A stretch of 64,000 nucleotides of DNA, taken from NCBI RefSeq assembly GCF_001638985.1, contig NW_017265141.1, positions 186,001 through 250,000 of the forward strand, written 5' to 3'. The notes below the pieces were generated by a model. It did not search any database and had not been told where the DNA came from. It was given only the letters and a program-made list of their open reading frames with translations. A program made the translations under genes and the position numbers. Source of the DNA: Phycomyces blakesleeanus NRRL 1555(-). Taxonomy: Eukaryota > Mucoromycota > Mucoromycetes > Mucorales > Phycomycetaceae. This document shows positions 25,163 to 38,215 of the stretch, piece after piece. The first letter of the stretch is position 1. Every line of letters begins with the position of its first letter.

Positions 25163-27159
25163 TTAATTGATAATTAATGAATCATAAGAAGAAAAAAAGT
25201 AGTATATACTTGCCAATTCGTTAATCCCTGAAACATTCATCACAGGAACATCAGTTTCTACATTTGTTACCAGATACTGCATGTCCATCTGCGGGAATCG
25301 TATGCAGTGTATCATTTTGGAGAAATCATCATTAATTTGTCTTTCATCTTCACAATCTCTTAGTTGCTGGAAGGCTCGCTTTCTCAATCTTAAGCCAGAT
25401 CTATCGCCTGATTCATTCTTTGCTGCTAGATAATGTTGTTTATTGTCTCTCCATCTGAGAGCAGCACGGTAGAAATCGACTTCCTTGACATTTGAGGTAA
25501 GTTTGTCAATCTGGAGTGTTCTTATTGCCCATAGAGCTTCTAGGTCTTCCCAGGCTGAGCTTTGGAGACAAGCGATACAATTTCTTCTCAAATAGTTCTG
25601 ACAGAAATTTTGAACGTCTTCATTCTCAAGAAGCTCTTTTATTCACGCGCACACACAGGAAAAATAAAATATTATTATTATTATATTTATTTAAAGATAT
25701 AAGATATATTCTTCGATTTTTATTTTGTTTCGTTGTGCTGTGCTATGCTGTGCTATGCTTACCTGCATGATTCCATATCAGCCATAGATTTTCGCGTGTA
25801 ACTTGCGTCTGTAGGTAAGAAAAAGCCTGGTTACATATGTCGTGAAGTTGGAATTCATCGGCAGCTTTTGATATAGACAGGGCTTCAAACACATCCTGTG
25901 CCTCAAAGTTCGACGTATAGATGAGCATAAGTATCTTCTCAAATACTCCCGGGTCTGTTTCGCGAATGGTGATTTCATGTCCAGAAGATTCGCTCATACC
26001 ACTTGTGAACAGATTTTTGAACCATACTGATGCCGATGCAAGAACAACTTTGTGGCCATAGAATAATCGCTCTATCGGGGTAGTATCTTTTCCTTTGGAG
26101 TCAATTTTATGTTTGTGTTTTTTAGATATTACAGTACTTGTGCTTGGTTCATCGCTTTCTTTTTTAGGACAGTTGATAACGCGAATAATAACATCATGAA
26201 ATTCAGGTGATCCAGCAAAATGTTCTAGCTTTGGCACAAGATTTCTAGGTATATCCGGCGAAATGGTGAGCAGATTTTCTGTCTCTTTCTTTATGCGGAT
26301 GGATATAACCAGCTGACTCTTAATCAGGTAAGGAGTGATGTCTTTGAGTGCTATAAAACTAACCCACCCACGCTCATCGAATGCTAATGAACGTATGCAG
26401 AACAGAACAATCAGATTTTATTAGCACCTTATAAAGAAGTGTACTCCAACATATACTCTTACAGTCCATTATTTCATCCATCTCTTTATAAACAAAATAT
26501 AAAATGATTGCAAGGGTTTTGCTTAGTATGTGTGCATACATAAAGATCTTCTTGTAATTAGTAGTGTATTTACCTTTAGTTATCTTTGGATCATAAACAC
26601 ACGAGTGTAGATTAGCATGTTCGATTGAAACAGTTGCCTGAACAACTCTCTTTTGATCTGAAGAGCTTCTTGAAATATTTGCTTCTTTCAAGCAAACAAA
26701 AATTTCGAGGCTCTGTGTTGTAGGAACCGTTTAAACAAGTAGAATACATGAGTTGCAAATAGTTTGTGTCTACTATACCCGTGGATATTCTTGGCTTCCT
26801 CTAAAGATCTACATAGGAAAGGACTCAATAAACGCACGGTTTTAATTCGTTAAAGAAAATAAAATATGATCTTACAGATATAAACCTATAAAAATATGTT
26901 TCGTGAGTACAGTACAGTACTAAAATAAGCCATTTGAATATATATGATTATAATTGTCGCCTTTACCATGTACACCCGTTGATATTAAAGCAAGGGCTTA
27001 TTATTCTTTTCTTGTGTGCTATCATTGTGAATTCTGGAATTGTCCAGTAGTATCCAGCAGCATCAACATGGCCAACAGTACTAAAAGGTGTCCTTGTTTG
27101 TTATCAGAAATCTAATGGTTGGTGCACAAGGACCATAGTATCCATTACCGTCCGTTCAT
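25163..27159 (-). CDS. MATH-BTB (POZ) protein, probable Cullin-3 substrate adaptor
   Basis: MATH-BTB proteins usually bind substrates through MATH and Cullin-3 through BTB for ubiquitination; that role here is inferred from the family. Seven exons (27159-27149, 27080-26967, 26885-26876, 26808-26779, 26712-26574, 26383-25763, 25635-25163) give 465 residues. The MATH part (about 1-150) begins MNGRTVGHVDAAGYYWTIPE and includes FRGSQEYPRSLEIFV. The BTB domain starts near residue 158 (GSPEFHDVIIRV) and has the usual FYGHKVVLASASVWFKNLF core. A BACK-like helical region follows. Exon 1 is 11 bases and exon 3 is 10 bases; both are needed for frame and for the conserved tryptophan. The last exon is read through to a stop at 25163; a GTATAT donor near 25206 allows another C-terminus. 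Confidence 0.82.
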
Positions 27160-27623
27160 TTCTTTTAGTTAATGATAAAGATCCAGTAAATTAAGAAATT
27201 ACGAAAAACCAACAATCTTCTTTTATATTCTCTGCCTATATATCTATCTATTTATTCATCTACTTGTGTATTTGTTTTTAATCAAATATATACTACTTTC
27301 ACTAAAATTACGCTGCGTACAGGTTTGTATAATTGAAGAATGAGGCTGCCATCCTGGTTGGTTTATCATGAATTAATATTATCAGAATAAAACAAAGGAA
27401 TACATTTGATACATCTAAATAACAAGAGTTTGCACAGCTCATTTTTCTTTACAGTCTAAAATGTCTTGTAAAACCCCACTATATAATTAATATGAGAATT
27501 GTTTCAGTGCCTTTTTTATCTTGAAAAAAAATCTATTTAGAAAATAATACAAATATTCACAAGTAATTGAATAATAATTATTTATTTATTTTATATATTT
27601 TGTATATATATTAATATACACAT
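27160..27623. other. Intergenic gap between MATH-BTB start and NAA15 end
   Basis: About 460 bases of AT-rich DNA hold the MATH-BTB promoter and the NAA15 3' flank. No coding signal is seen. Confidence 0.55.
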
Positions 27624-30600
27624 TTATAGGGAGCTAACGTCTAACAAATTCAGATTTTTCAACTTTTTCAAAAGTGCATTCTCTTCCATTGATTTTGATG
27701 AAACTATTAAGAAAAGTAACGCACATATATATATATATATATCAGATTGGATGTCCAGATTAATTGATCGCTTTTTTGTTTGTTTGTTTGATAAACTTAC
27801 CTGTCTTTTCAAACATTTCTTTACAAATTAGGAAGCTTGGGTGAGACTTGTTGATTTCTGCCATGGCTATCAAGCATCTACGAGACAAGTGCCACTGCTC
27901 TTTCCTTAGATAGACTTCAAACCCAAGGGCATGTGTTTCTAAAAGATCAGGAGCCACACGCTGCAAAGGTTCAAGAAATTTGAGGGCGTCCTCTAATGGT
28001 GTTGTTGTTTCTACATATTTCGTCTCTTTATCTTGTGTATCTGACAATTCACCATCTTCCTGAAGTACGGAATTTAATCTTCTGTTGGCCCCTTCTTCTG
28101 TTGCATCTAGTTTTTGTGCAGCGTCAAGGGCAAGATAGGCCTAATATATATATATATGTGTGTGTGTGTGTATTAAATTGAGTACTTGTTTGCTGTACCG
28201 CTAACAGTCTATTTCTTTTGTTTTTTCTTTTGGATATTACCTTAATAGCTCCCTTGGCTGCTTTTATATAATAAGGATGTTTTCGGAGTGTATCTTCCCA
28301 TTTGAGTAGTCTATAGGGACAATACAATTGATCAGTCAAGCAATCAAGCAATTATACAAGCAAGCGATCAACGAACAAATGAATCAAATGTACAGAGCAC
28401 ATTATATATACAATCGTGGCTATTTCACAACTTACTTGACGTAAGTTCGAAGGGTATTTTTGTGTAGACAATATGAATGAATTCCAAACTCGTTGTCTTT
28501 AAAGTCATTATAAAATGAGTCGATAGTTAAGAAACGATCGATAGCTTTTGCGTAGTTTTCTTTTTTCAAATATGCCAATCCTTCTTCAAGAATAAACCAC
28601 TGGCATTGCATGTCCAGCAGGCTTTTTCTGGTATTTGTTCGCTTCTACAAAAGGGGGAGGAAAGGAGGTCCTGAGTATCTATATACACAATTGACTCACA
28701 CGCACATATACAAAAAAGAAAGAAAGAATATTAACTCTTACCCCAAGAAACATTTTAAAGAGTTCTTTTGCCTTTACAATATAACCAGCTCGCATCATGT
28801 ATTTTGTACACTTTGAATTAACAAAACGGTCTTGTAAATCCAATTTACGTGCTCTGTTCATGACCCTAGCGGCTGTCTCAAGATCGCCTTGATGCTATAG
28901 ATCATTTTTATTATTATTATTAGCATTAGTATTATTGTTAATGTTTCTGTTTCTGTTTCTGTTTCTGTTTCTGTTTAAATTTTAGATGTAGATATCTAAC
29001 CTTTAATATCCTTGCTTGTGTCATGTATAGCTCAACAATAGTTGGAGTGTGATTGATGGCCTTTTGGATGTAATCAAGAGCTTTTTCTCTATCCCCAAGA
29101 AAGTCATAATGCTGAGCAATGTAATAAAGCGACCATAATAATGCAGTTGGTGGTTCTCTTGAGTCTATTATCATAACCGTATACTGTGAATACTTTTAAT
29201 TTATTGATGTAATCGACTTTTTACCTTTGGCATTTCCATCAAATGACCCTGAGTTTTCGAGTTTACGCACAAGCCCTAACATTATTTCTTCAATTGTATC
29301 CTTCTTCTCTGTGTCTCTATAATATTTCTTTAATCTCGCAAAGAGGGAAGGAACACCTTTACGAAGACTCTTTTGGATGATGTCTTTGACTTCCAATGAA
29401 AATTCATCTGGGGTTGCGTAATTCAATGATATATCGGCTATTGTATTTGAGCGAGGGTAGGACTTCATTAGATTCAACAATAGATTTCTTGCCCATGTAC
29501 GCATATTATCTTTTCGTAGAAAGTAATAGAAATAACATATGTAAGTCAATAAATAAATACATTAGTGCTGATCATAATTTCATACCCATACACAAACGAG
29601 TTTTCCTTTTCCCATTATATATTACCTTTGTTGTATCCTTTGACGGCTAAAAGACTATTAATGTATCGAGAATCATATGGATTTTCATATATCAATTGTC
29701 TGTAGGTTGTCTCAGCCAATTCGATGTTCCCGGTTTTTTCTAATAGATAAGCTTGTTTCTCTTTCCAGGATCTTTGATCTTTTACGACATCCTTGATTTT
29801 CTCAAGATGATCCAGTGCATCCTGATATTTTTCTTGCTTTTCGAGAATATCGGTATAAAATAAAAGTACTTCGGATTGATCGTATTCTGATGATGTTTCC
29901 TATTTGAAATCAATAAAGCACACATGTCAATTACTTTTTATTATTGATTATTGTTATTTGCTAACCATCAATGTGTCGCAATAAGAGTCGAAAACCTTGG
30001 CAGCTATTTCCGGTTGGTCTAGCAAATAGCATAAAACACCCGTACCGATCCAAAAGGATGGTTCATTATGAAGCTGATACAGCAACTTTTTTCTAGTTTC
30101 CTATAAACATAATATTATTATTATTTTTTAAGACAAAATAAAAAAAGGAAATGTGCACTCGTTATGTCTATAATTACTTGACACTAAATAATGAATCTTA
30201 CCAATGCTTCAGAATACATTCTTAAATGAGTTTGAACACAGGCATACTCGTTGGTGGTCTCAATGTCAGTAAATTCACTTAATTCGGCTGCCTTTTTGTA
30301 ATATTCGAGGGACTCTTTCACTCGACTATCTTGAGTAAGCATATATCCATAAGAGCGCCAGCCTGTTTTGTTTTAGATTTAGTTTATATATATAATAGAA
30401 ATGTTGTGTATGTATGCCCACTAGCTTACATGCAGAGGATTTTGGATCATATTCAAACCCTTTTCTAGCAAACTGATACCCTTCATCCTTATAACCAAGG
30501 TTCCACATCAACAAGCCTTTCAAGGACAGGGCATCTAATGTAAATCCAAAACAACAACAATAATTATTATACTTTCTTCTCCTTTTGTATGTATACCCTA

Positions 30601-30880
30601 TCATTATTAAGTGCATAATAATCATAATAATAATACAAATAAGTTTAGATATATATGCATAACTATTTATACCTGCTTGTTTTGGGTATTTCTCGAGCAA
30701 AGTATTCATAAGCACTAGACCGGCAAAGTAATGCTCATTCTCATAATATTCCTATCATATTATGTCGCTAAATCAGTTCAACAGTACATAGTTTTATTTT
30801 CTTTTTTATTTTCTAATGTGTCATACCATGGCTTCCGCAATGGATTCATAACATTCCAAGGCAATCTCTGCTTCGTTCAT
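27624..30880 (-). CDS. naa15: NatA N-terminal acetyltransferase auxiliary subunit NAA15 (Nat1)
   Basis: NAA15 is the TPR-repeat scaffold that anchors the catalytic NAA10 subunit to the ribosome for co-translational N-terminal acetylation. Thirteen exons (30880-30827, 30751-30673, 30534-30430, 30362-30202, 30100-29966, 29899-29626, 29509-29225, 29164-29001, 28894-28742, 28644-28436, 28310-28241, 28140-27801, 27703-27624) close exactly to 702 residues. TPR-type helices run throughout, for example [19 protein letters not shown] and [21 protein letters not shown] family hallmark is [19 protein letters not shown], which corresponds to human [33 protein letters not shown] is another. It is somewhat shorter than the ~850-residue animal protein, mainly at the ends. 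Two introns use GTTAG donors. A (TTTCTG)n repeat lies in the intron at 28895-29000. Confidence 0.93.
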
Positions 30881-32165
30881 TGTTCAAGATCTCACTGTTG
30901 AAGAAAGCCCTTTTTTTTTAGTTTCTTTCTAAAATGTAATCGGGAATCCCATCTCTCTTTCTCTCTCCTTTTCTTTTTTTTTATTGTCTGTGACGATCCT
31001 TGGAGGTGGGTTAAGCGGATGTCGAAACCAAGGATGATGTTCATTTGTGTTATTGACGATTGAACATGAGAATCGTTTAATAACATGACAGAAACATGTA
31101 TTCCTTGGTGAGATTAGCATTCAATTACGTAAATGGCTTGTTGCATAAAAACAGATTATTTGGAACATTTCCTTTTGTTGGTTAAAAATAATGGTAATAA
31201 TGAGTTTTATAAGTAAATAAAATAAAACATGTTTGTGCATGTGGATATATCTCCATGGCAATTTAATTACATGCTTAATTCATGTTTTATATAACACTTT
31301 GCTATTCTATCAATGATTTTTATTGTATAATGGCCATAATATTCACTATCCAAGCAAACTGTAAATACAAGTATGTGGCTCTCATTTTGCCACGTATTGA
31401 ATTACTTGGAGCATACAGTTCATTCCAAAATTAAATGAAATGTTTTTGAAGCTTAATTTTTGTCTTAAAAAAAAATCCCATTTTCAGGATTCCATCTTAC
31501 CATTATTTTTAATTTTTTTTTTAGAAATTCACACACACACACACACATATAAAATATATATATGGCTTCAAAGCTCGTTCATAATATTCTTGAGCTTACG
31601 ATATCAGAAATGTTTGGAGATAAAAGATTATATAATACAGGAATTGGCTTTATGGATTCCTTCTTTTTGTGGTTATTATATATTGTAAGCATGAAATCAC
31701 TTTTTAGCATAGTTGTACTACACCAAAAAAAAGGGATAGAAAAATAGCGATAAAATCTAATGAATAGATATCTGTATTTTATAGACAATCTTCTTTAATA
31801 CATATATTTGAAAGAAAAGGCAAAATTAAAATTAGTATAGTCTCTGTAGTGATTCTCACTCTCAGCTATTGTATTCAAAATATTTAGAATATTTCAATAA
31901 ACCATTAAAGTATCTCTTCTCTCCTGGTTTTATAATTTTTACAACACATTGACATTTGATTTTTGTCGGAGTATAAAATACAAATCCATAAAAAATATTG
32001 ATCCCTTTGCCTTTGCCTTTTTCTTTTGCTTCTTAGCATCAGCAACGCACTAGTAATTTAGACAATCAATCTCACATTTTCTTTCTCTTTCTCTTTACCA
32101 TCCTCATCCTTCTTATTTTCTCTTTTATTACCAAGTTTAAATTTTAAGCTACTCTTGCTGTCACC
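30881..32165. other. Divergent intergenic region between NAA15 and an unknown membrane protein gene
   Basis: The 1.3 kb gap lies between divergently transcribed genes, so it carries both promoters. A pyrimidine-rich stretch at 32078-32130 precedes the 32166 start. A possible small two-exon gene lies at 31562-31811. An (AC)n/(TA)n tract precedes it at 31531-31564. Confidence 0.55.
31562..31811 (+). CDS. Possible small two-exon membrane peptide gene
   Basis: An ATG at 31562 opens a frame of MASKLVHNILELTISEMF type that runs into a hydrophobic segment (FFLWLLYI) and ends at a good donor, GTAAGC at 31685. A TTTTATAG acceptor at 31784 joins in frame to nine further codons ending TGA at 31811, for 49 residues in total. 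It has no recognisable family, and AT-rich DNA yields such frames by chance. Confidence 0.25.
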
Positions 32166-33869
32166 ATGGCTTCTGCAAGTACAAAGAAAATTAATGTCTT
32201 TTCTTTATTCTTTTTTAAATTAATTCATTACGACATGTGTTTGTATGGGCAATTTTTATAGCTCTTTTTTGAAGATTACGAATTCCCAGCCGAATTGTAC
32301 CAACGAGACACTGGTGATTTCACTATACCCGTTCGCACCCTTCTTGACTTTACACCTCACATATTAAAAGAGATTGTTAAAAAAGAAGCAGTTGAGTGTA
32401 GTTTGTAGCTGTAGTTGTTGTCGTTTTTTTTATTAAATAATGAATGTTAATGTTAAGCTTTGAATCATTATAAAAACTCATTTCACTAAACTAAATTAAA
32501 CTAAATCAATTAATGGTTTATTTATTTATTGCTTTGTAGGATCAAGAACCTATTCGACCTCGACAAGACAGTGGTTGGACATCATTTGACTTTTCGAGGA
32601 ATCCGATTGGAAAGCATGCATCAAAAATATCTTCTGAAAGAGTATCAGTCATTGGCGAATTTATTATGGAGTGTGCTAAAATGTATATGGAAACACAGCG
32701 ATCAGATCCTACCATGAGTAATCCACGCCAACAACGCAGATATGAAGAGGAAGAAGCAAAAAGAAAAGCAGAAGCAGAAGCTAAAAAAAAGGCAGAGAAG
32801 GAAAAGAAAGACGAAGGCAAAGACGAAAAGAAAGAACCAAAGGATGTACAAAAAACTGATGAGCAACAAGGAAATGTAAATGGGATGCTCCTCAAGTCGG
32901 CAGCTGTAGTTGGTGCATTATCAATGTCGGTCTATTCAACCTATCACGCAAGTTCATTGCTGGGAGATGTGAAGTTTCATGATCAACTAGAGCTTTTACT
33001 CACTCATGTTGAGGGTATCGTACAAAGCACAAGCGTATGGATCAGTGAAAGAGAGAAACTCGGGGACTTTGTACCAGAGCAGGTTAAGAAAGATCTCAGT
33101 CAATTGAAACAACTGATAGAGTATCTAGGAAGGTGAGTGAGGCTTATATGTATATAAATTAAACAATCTTCATGGATCAGAGATTATTAATTTGTTTTTT
33201 TTATGATGATAATGCGGAACTATAGGTTGGATCCAAGGTCAGAGAAACGAACTGAAGCAGCGGGCTGGTAGGAAAAAAAAACTTATTTATTTATTCATTT
33301 TAAAAAAAAAAGAAAACTCTTAATCCAATACTCGAAATTCAAATATTAATGTCAATGTCAATGTCAATGCTAATACTTGTATGTCTATAGGGGAATTGGT
33401 GCGGTAGGAAGTCTTTCAGTGCTGGGAGGCGTTGCGTATGGTAGTGCTGCTATAATGACCGGCGGGGCTGTTGTAGTCCTTGGAGGACTATTGGTGTCGG
33501 TCTCTACTATGGCACGTTACTCTGGAAAACGAACTGAAGGTGCTCGCGTAGTACTTGAAGGTCAAGTACGATCTATACTGGAGACATGCAAGAAAGATCA
33601 GCCAGCAAGACAAAGGGTTATTAATAACGGATTCACTGCCCCTGAACTACCAGAGATGCCTCATGTACCCCAAACAGATCCTCGAACCAGCACTGAAAAG
33701 GTAAATAATAGAGATAGTAGAAAAAATGAATTTAGAAGAAGAATATATATATTTTTAAAGATATTTTGTGTTTATGATTATAATTATGATTATAATTATT
33801 TTTACCAACCTATTTTCTGCTTATCAGAAACGCACTGATATAAAATCTGCTTATGCTTACACGAGCTAA
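32166..33869 (+). CDS. Unknown protein with charged linker and glycine-rich hydrophobic C-terminal region
   Basis: Exons 32166-32178, 32275-32390, 32540-33132, 33226-33267, 33391-33700 and 33828-33869 give 371 residues with exact frame closure. The start (MASANYEFPAELYQRDTGDF) leads to a helical N-terminus. A strongly charged K/E/A linker follows at ~115-150 (EEEEAKRKAEAEAKKKAEKE). A mildly hydrophobic stretch lies near 159-180. A long Gly/Ala/Val-rich hydrophobic segment lies at about 256-296 (AAIMTGGAVVVLGGLLVSVS) and looks able to form a hairpin in a membrane. The second intron needs a GTTGAG donor, so that junction is the weakest. I do not recognise the family. Confidence 0.7.
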
Positions 33870-35111
33870 ATCCCGGTCACTTCAAAGCGAATGTCTCCAT
33901 TATATATGTGTGTAGTGTATTGTAGTGTAGTGTAGTGTGTATTTATGTTTGATCGCTCGCTAGGTTCATTAATTATTTACTTTGATTCCTGATTTGCTCT
34001 CCCTTCCCTTTTTACTGTAATAAGGAGGTTTGTGGTAAAGTGCGACATAATTTGGAAATCATAAATAATTATTATAGGTAGAAGAGAGTTTTGATCTCTA
34101 CATGTAAATAGTAGTTTTTTCCTTGTATATTCAATATATATATATATATATATAATACACAGCTCTAACAATACAACCACCCCACTGAATATAATATATG
34201 TGTGTGTTAAACTTTGGTGTTTTTTTTGAGTACCATTGTATCTATTTAATACTCATACGTTTATGTGTTAAGCTTGTAAGGGTGTTGAAATTGGATAATA
34301 ATTTTCAAGGCAAACATAAATATATACATTTTCTCTCTCCTATATATTTATGCAAATAAGCCTTTGTCTTTGTGCGTGTGTATAGTTTTTTTTTAAAAAG
34401 CCGTCTAAGTCGAGCATATTTATCCATTAAATATATATATATGACACTTTTAATCGGTCGATCTATTGGATAGCAAAGATGTTTTCTGAGTAATGAAGCT
34501 ACCAAAGAAAAGAAAAAAGTCCTGCAATCTTTAATGACGATGAGGATATTTCTCATTAACGTTACTTGCAAGGTCTCAGATGAAATAATTTTTTTAGCTC
34601 AATATCAATGTAAGATGTAATGATTTGGCCAGTTAAAGAAGACTATAAATACTTCTTTACTTGTGAAACTAAACACATAAAAGAGAGTGATTATAGATTC
34701 TTTATTCTTGTTTCAAAATAAATAAACCGGTTAGTGTATATGCTAATCTATCCAGTTATGATTATATTATGTGTTTGCCTCATTTCAAAAGGCTTGATAT
34801 TGATACTGTCTACAAAAATCAAGGATGAAATGAATATATAGCCTTCTTGTCTAGCATAAGAAAATAATGTTTCAATCTTGTATTTATGTATTTATTTCGA
34901 TACAGTCCTTGGATCAAAATAGATAGAGTTATACTTTGGTTTCGTATGGTTTTGTTCAACACAAACCTTCTGAACTCTTTGTTGATATTTAAGGAGTGTA
35001 TGTGTGGGTGGGCACGTATTTGGGTATAGCTGTGATAGTTTATCTCAGTTGGATAGTGTGAGAAGCATCATGAATATACTAGATTTCTGCAAGTATGTTC
35101 TATACTGCTTA

Positions 35112-35129
35112 TTCCAGAAGTATCTAGAT
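35112..35129. promoter_or_regulatory. Imperfect heat-shock element upstream of hsp104
   Basis: The sequence reads TTCcaGAAgtATCtaGAT: two perfect and two imperfect alternating 5-base HSF units. It lies about 380 bases before the Hsp104 start codon and strengthens the case for the perfect element at 35245. Confidence 0.55.
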
Positions 35130-35244
35130 ACCCTTGCGGAATCGAAGGGCCTTGAAGAACATTTTTTTTTCTTCATTTAAAATTTTCTATCATGCAACAT
35201 TCGATGGAGTTATTGGGTGATCGGAGTAAAATTTTTCTAGGGTG

Positions 35245-35257
35245 TTCCAGAAATTTC
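35245..35257. promoter_or_regulatory. Perfect three-unit heat-shock element (HSF binding site)
   Basis: TTCcaGAAatTTC is a perfect nTTCnnGAAnnTTCn heat-shock element. It lies about 253 bases upstream of the hsp104 ATG. HSF control of Hsp104 is established in other fungi, so the match between site and gene is convincing. Confidence 0.8.
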
Positions 35258-35509
35258 CCAGCAAAAGCTATAATTTTATATATATACACCCAATTTTTTT
35301 TTGCATAAATATAATTTTTATATATCTTTACATCATATTTACCAAATACCTATCTATCTATCTATCTATCTATCTATTAATTCTTTTTTTTAAAAAACAC
35401 TTCTTTCTCTTCTTTACTTTAATACATTCAAGCCAAACTTCACTACATCACACTACACTACATCACACTATATTATACTACAAACCAACCTCAATTCATC
35501 TAATACAGT

Positions 35510-38215
35510 ATGAGTGGAATGAATTTTACTGAAAAAGTCGAAAAGACTCTTGCAACTGCTCAAGCTCAGGCGCGCGAATTCTCGCACACTCTCTTGCACC
35601 CTGCTCACATCGCATGTGCCATGTTTGACGATGTTGACGGACAGTCCCTGTTCAAGTCGATTCTCGAGAAGGCTGGTGCCGATCCCTCTCTGGTCGAGCG
35701 GGGTTACAAGAAGCAGATGGTTCACCTTCCTGCCCAAGATCCTCCTCCACCTGAGATCAGCATCAGTCCCCAGACAGCCAAACTGCTCCGTAATGCCGAG
35801 AAACACATGAAAGACCAAAAGGATTCCTACATCTCCATCGACCACCTGATCCTTGCCTTGGCCGACGAGACCACAACATTCCAGCCGATGAAGGATGCTG
35901 GTGTGACAAAGAAGGCTCTCGAAAGCGCAGTCCAGCAGGTCCGCGGAAACAAGCGTGTGGATAGCAAAAACGCCGAAGAGGTCTACGAGTCCCTGTCAAA
36001 GTATGCGATTGACCTTACCGAGATGGCCCAGACTGGAAAACTCGATCCTGTCATTGGCCGTGACGATGAGATCCGTCGTGTAATCCGAGTGCTCTGTCGG
36101 CGTACCAAGAACAACCCAGTCCTGATTGGTGAGCCTGGTGTCGGTAAAACTGCGATTGCCGAAGGTCTGGCACGTCGTATCGTCGAACGAGATGTTCCAG
36201 AGTCCCTGCAGTGCAAGTTGTTCTCGCTCGACATGGGTGCCCTGATTGCCGGTGCAAAGTACCGTGGTGAGTTCGAAGAGCGTCTCAAGGCCGTCCTCAA
36301 GGAAGTCAAGGAGTCCGAAGAAGGCATCATTCTCTTTATTGACGAGATCCACACCGTCCTGGGTGCCGGTAAAGGCGAAGGTTCAATGGACGCTGCCAAT
36401 CTGCTCAAGCCTATGCTGGCCCGCGGTGAACTTCGCTGCATCGGTGCAACAACCCTGACCGAGTACAAGGTTATCGAAAAGGATCCAGCCTTTGAACGTC
36501 GTTTCCAAAAGGTCGATGTCGGAGAGCCTTCTGTTGCTGCCACAATCTCTATCCTGCGTGGTCTCAAAGAACGCTACGAGTCCTACCATGGTGTCAAGAT
36601 CACTGACTCTGCACTAGTCGTTGCCGCCCAGCTCTCCGACCGTTACATCACCACCCGTTTCTTGCCCGACAAGGCCATTGATCTGATTGACGAGGCTGGT
36701 GCCAACACTCGTGTCCAGCTTGACTCAAAGCCAGAGGAGATCGATGTTCTTGAGCGCAAGCACTTCCAGCTCGAGATTGAGGCCATGGCGCTCGGCAAGG
36801 AGAAGAACAACAAGGACTCGCAGGAGCGTCTCAAGGTTGTCAAGGAGGAGATGGCCAAGATCCAGGAGGAGTTGAAGCCCCTAAAGCTGCGGTACGACAT
36901 GGACAAGGGCCGATTGGACGAGATCCGAGACTTGAAGCAAAAGTTGGATGAGCTGAAGCGCAAGGCTGTCGAGGCAAGAAACCGCTATGATCTAGACTCT
37001 GCAGCTGATATCGAGTACTATGCCATTCCTGATGTCGAGCAGCGTATCAATGCCCTGTCTGCCGAGAAGCAACGCAAGATGGCTGAGCAGATGGCCAACG
37101 ACACAGCCGGCCAGGCATCGACAACCGGTCAGTTGGTGAGCGAGATTGTCCGACCTGAGCAGATTATGGAAGTCATCTCTCGCTGGACTGGTATCCCCGT
37201 TCAGAATCTGGCCAAGAGTGAGCGAGAGAAGCTGCTGCACATGGAGGCCGAGATTGGTAAAAAGGTGGTTGGTCAAAAGAGAGCAATTGAGTCGGTGTGT
37301 GATGCAATCCGTCTTTCGAAAGCTGGACTGCAGAATCCAACCAAGCCACTGGCTAGCTTTATGTTCCTTGGTCCTACTGGTGTTGGTAAGACGCTTCTTT
37401 GCAAGACCCTGGCTGAATTTCTGTTCAACGATGAGCGCGCGATGATCCGTATTGATATGAGTGAGCTTATGGAACAGCACAGTGTTGCAAAACTTATCGG
37501 AGCCCCTCCCGGTTATGTCGGTCACGAAGACGGAGGTTTATTTGAGGCAGTCCGTCGCAAGCCATATGCTGTTGTTCTTCTTGATGAACTGGAGAAGGCA
37601 CACAAGGATGTTGCAAATGTGCTTCTGCAGGTGCTTGATGAAGGATTTATTCATGATTCCAAGGGTCGCAAGATCGATTTCCGCAACACGATTATCGTCA
37701 TGACATCCAACCTTGGAGCTCATCTTTTAGCCGAACAGTCTGCTGCAGGAGGCGACCCGGATTTGATTATTTTGAAAGAGAGTATTCTGCAGATTGTCCG
37801 CCAGCACTTTAGCCCAGAGTTCACGAACCGTATTGATGAGATCGTGATCTTCAACCGCCTGACTGAGACGAACATTACAAACATTGTGGATGTGCGACTT
37901 GAGGAAGTCCAAGAGCGCCTGGCCGATCGTAAGATTACCCTGGATGTTTCAAAGCCTGCCAAGGAATTACTCGGAAAGGAAGGATATGAGCCTGTATTTG
38001 GTGCACGCCCGCTCAACCGTCTTATTCAGCAAAAGGTTCTCAATCCATTGGCACGTCTGATTATCGATGGAGGTGTACGTCCTGGCGAGGTAGCTCATGT
38101 GGGATTGAACGAGTCTGGCAAGCTTGAGGTTTTGCGCAATCATGAGATCCAATCTGACTACGAGGTTGAAGAACCCATGGAAGAAAATAATGATTCTGAT
38201 GAAGACATGGACTAA
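35510..38215 (+). CDS. hsp104: Hsp104/ClpB-type protein disaggregase
   Basis: Hsp104 is a hexameric AAA+ machine that threads aggregated proteins through its pore with Hsp70/Hsp40, giving thermotolerance. This single-exon gene encodes 901 residues, near the 908 of yeast Hsp104. In order it shows the Clp N-terminal repeats ([20 protein letters not shown]), and NBD1 with Walker A GEPGVGKT, pore loop KYRGEF and Walker B FIDEIH. A coiled-coil middle domain spans about 410-530. NBD2 carries Walker A GPTGVGKT, pore loop GYVGHEDGG and sensor-2 region GARPLNR. The acidic tail ends NDSDEDMD, like the co-chaperone-binding tail of cytosolic Hsp104. There is no mitochondrial presequence, so this is the cytosolic paralogue rather than Hsp78. 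The gene is intronless and GC-richer in codon use than its intron-rich neighbours, consistent with fast, high expression under heat stress. Confidence 0.98.
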   Translation: MSGMNFTEKVEKTLATAQAQAREFSHTLLHPAHIACAMFDDVDGQSLFKSILEKAGADPSLVERGYKKQMVHLPAQDPPPPEISISPQTAKLLRNAEKHMKDQKDSYISIDHLILALADETTTFQPMKDAGVTKKALESAVQQVRGNKRVDSKNAEEVYESLSKYAIDLTEMAQTGKLDPVIGRDDEIRRVIRVLCRRTKNNPVLIGEPGVGKTAIAEGLARRIVERDVPESLQCKLFSLDMGALIAGAKYRGEFEERLKAVLKEVKESEEGIILFIDEIHTVLGAGKGEGSMDAANLLKPMLARGELRCIGATTLTEYKVIEKDPAFERRFQKVDVGEPSVAATISILRGLKERYESYHGVKITDSALVVAAQLSDRYITTRFLPDKAIDLIDEAGANTRVQLDSKPEEIDVLERKHFQLEIEAMALGKEKNNKDSQERLKVVKEEMAKIQEELKPLKLRYDMDKGRLDEIRDLKQKLDELKRKAVEARNRYDLDSAADIEYYAIPDVEQRINALSAEKQRKMAEQMANDTAGQASTTGQLVSEIVRPEQIMEVISRWTGIPVQNLAKSEREKLLHMEAEIGKKVVGQKRAIESVCDAIRLSKAGLQNPTKPLASFMFLGPTGVGKTLLCKTLAEFLFNDERAMIRIDMSELMEQHSVAKLIGAPPGYVGHEDGGLFEAVRRKPYAVVLLDELEKAHKDVANVLLQVLDEGFIHDSKGRKIDFRNTIIVMTSNLGAHLLAEQSAAGGDPDLIILKESILQIVRQHFSPEFTNRIDEIVIFNRLTETNITNIVDVRLEEVQERLADRKITLDVSKPAKELLGKEGYEPVFGARPLNRLIQQKVLNPLARLIIDGGVRPGEVAHVGLNESGKLEVLRNHEIQSDYEVEEPMEENNDSDEDMD

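Larger units (their letters stand above)
33870..35509. other. Intergenic region upstream of hsp104
   Basis: About 1.6 kb of AT-rich DNA with a (TA)n tract at 34134-34154 and tandem ATCT units at 35351-35377. The right part is the Hsp104 promoter, with heat-shock elements listed separately. A TC/AC-rich leader lies between about 35400 and 35509. No gene is seen. Confidence 0.6.

Noticed and set aside
35468..38152. Several open frames antisense to hsp104
   Set aside because: They are produced by the strong codon bias of hsp104, and none resembles a protein family.
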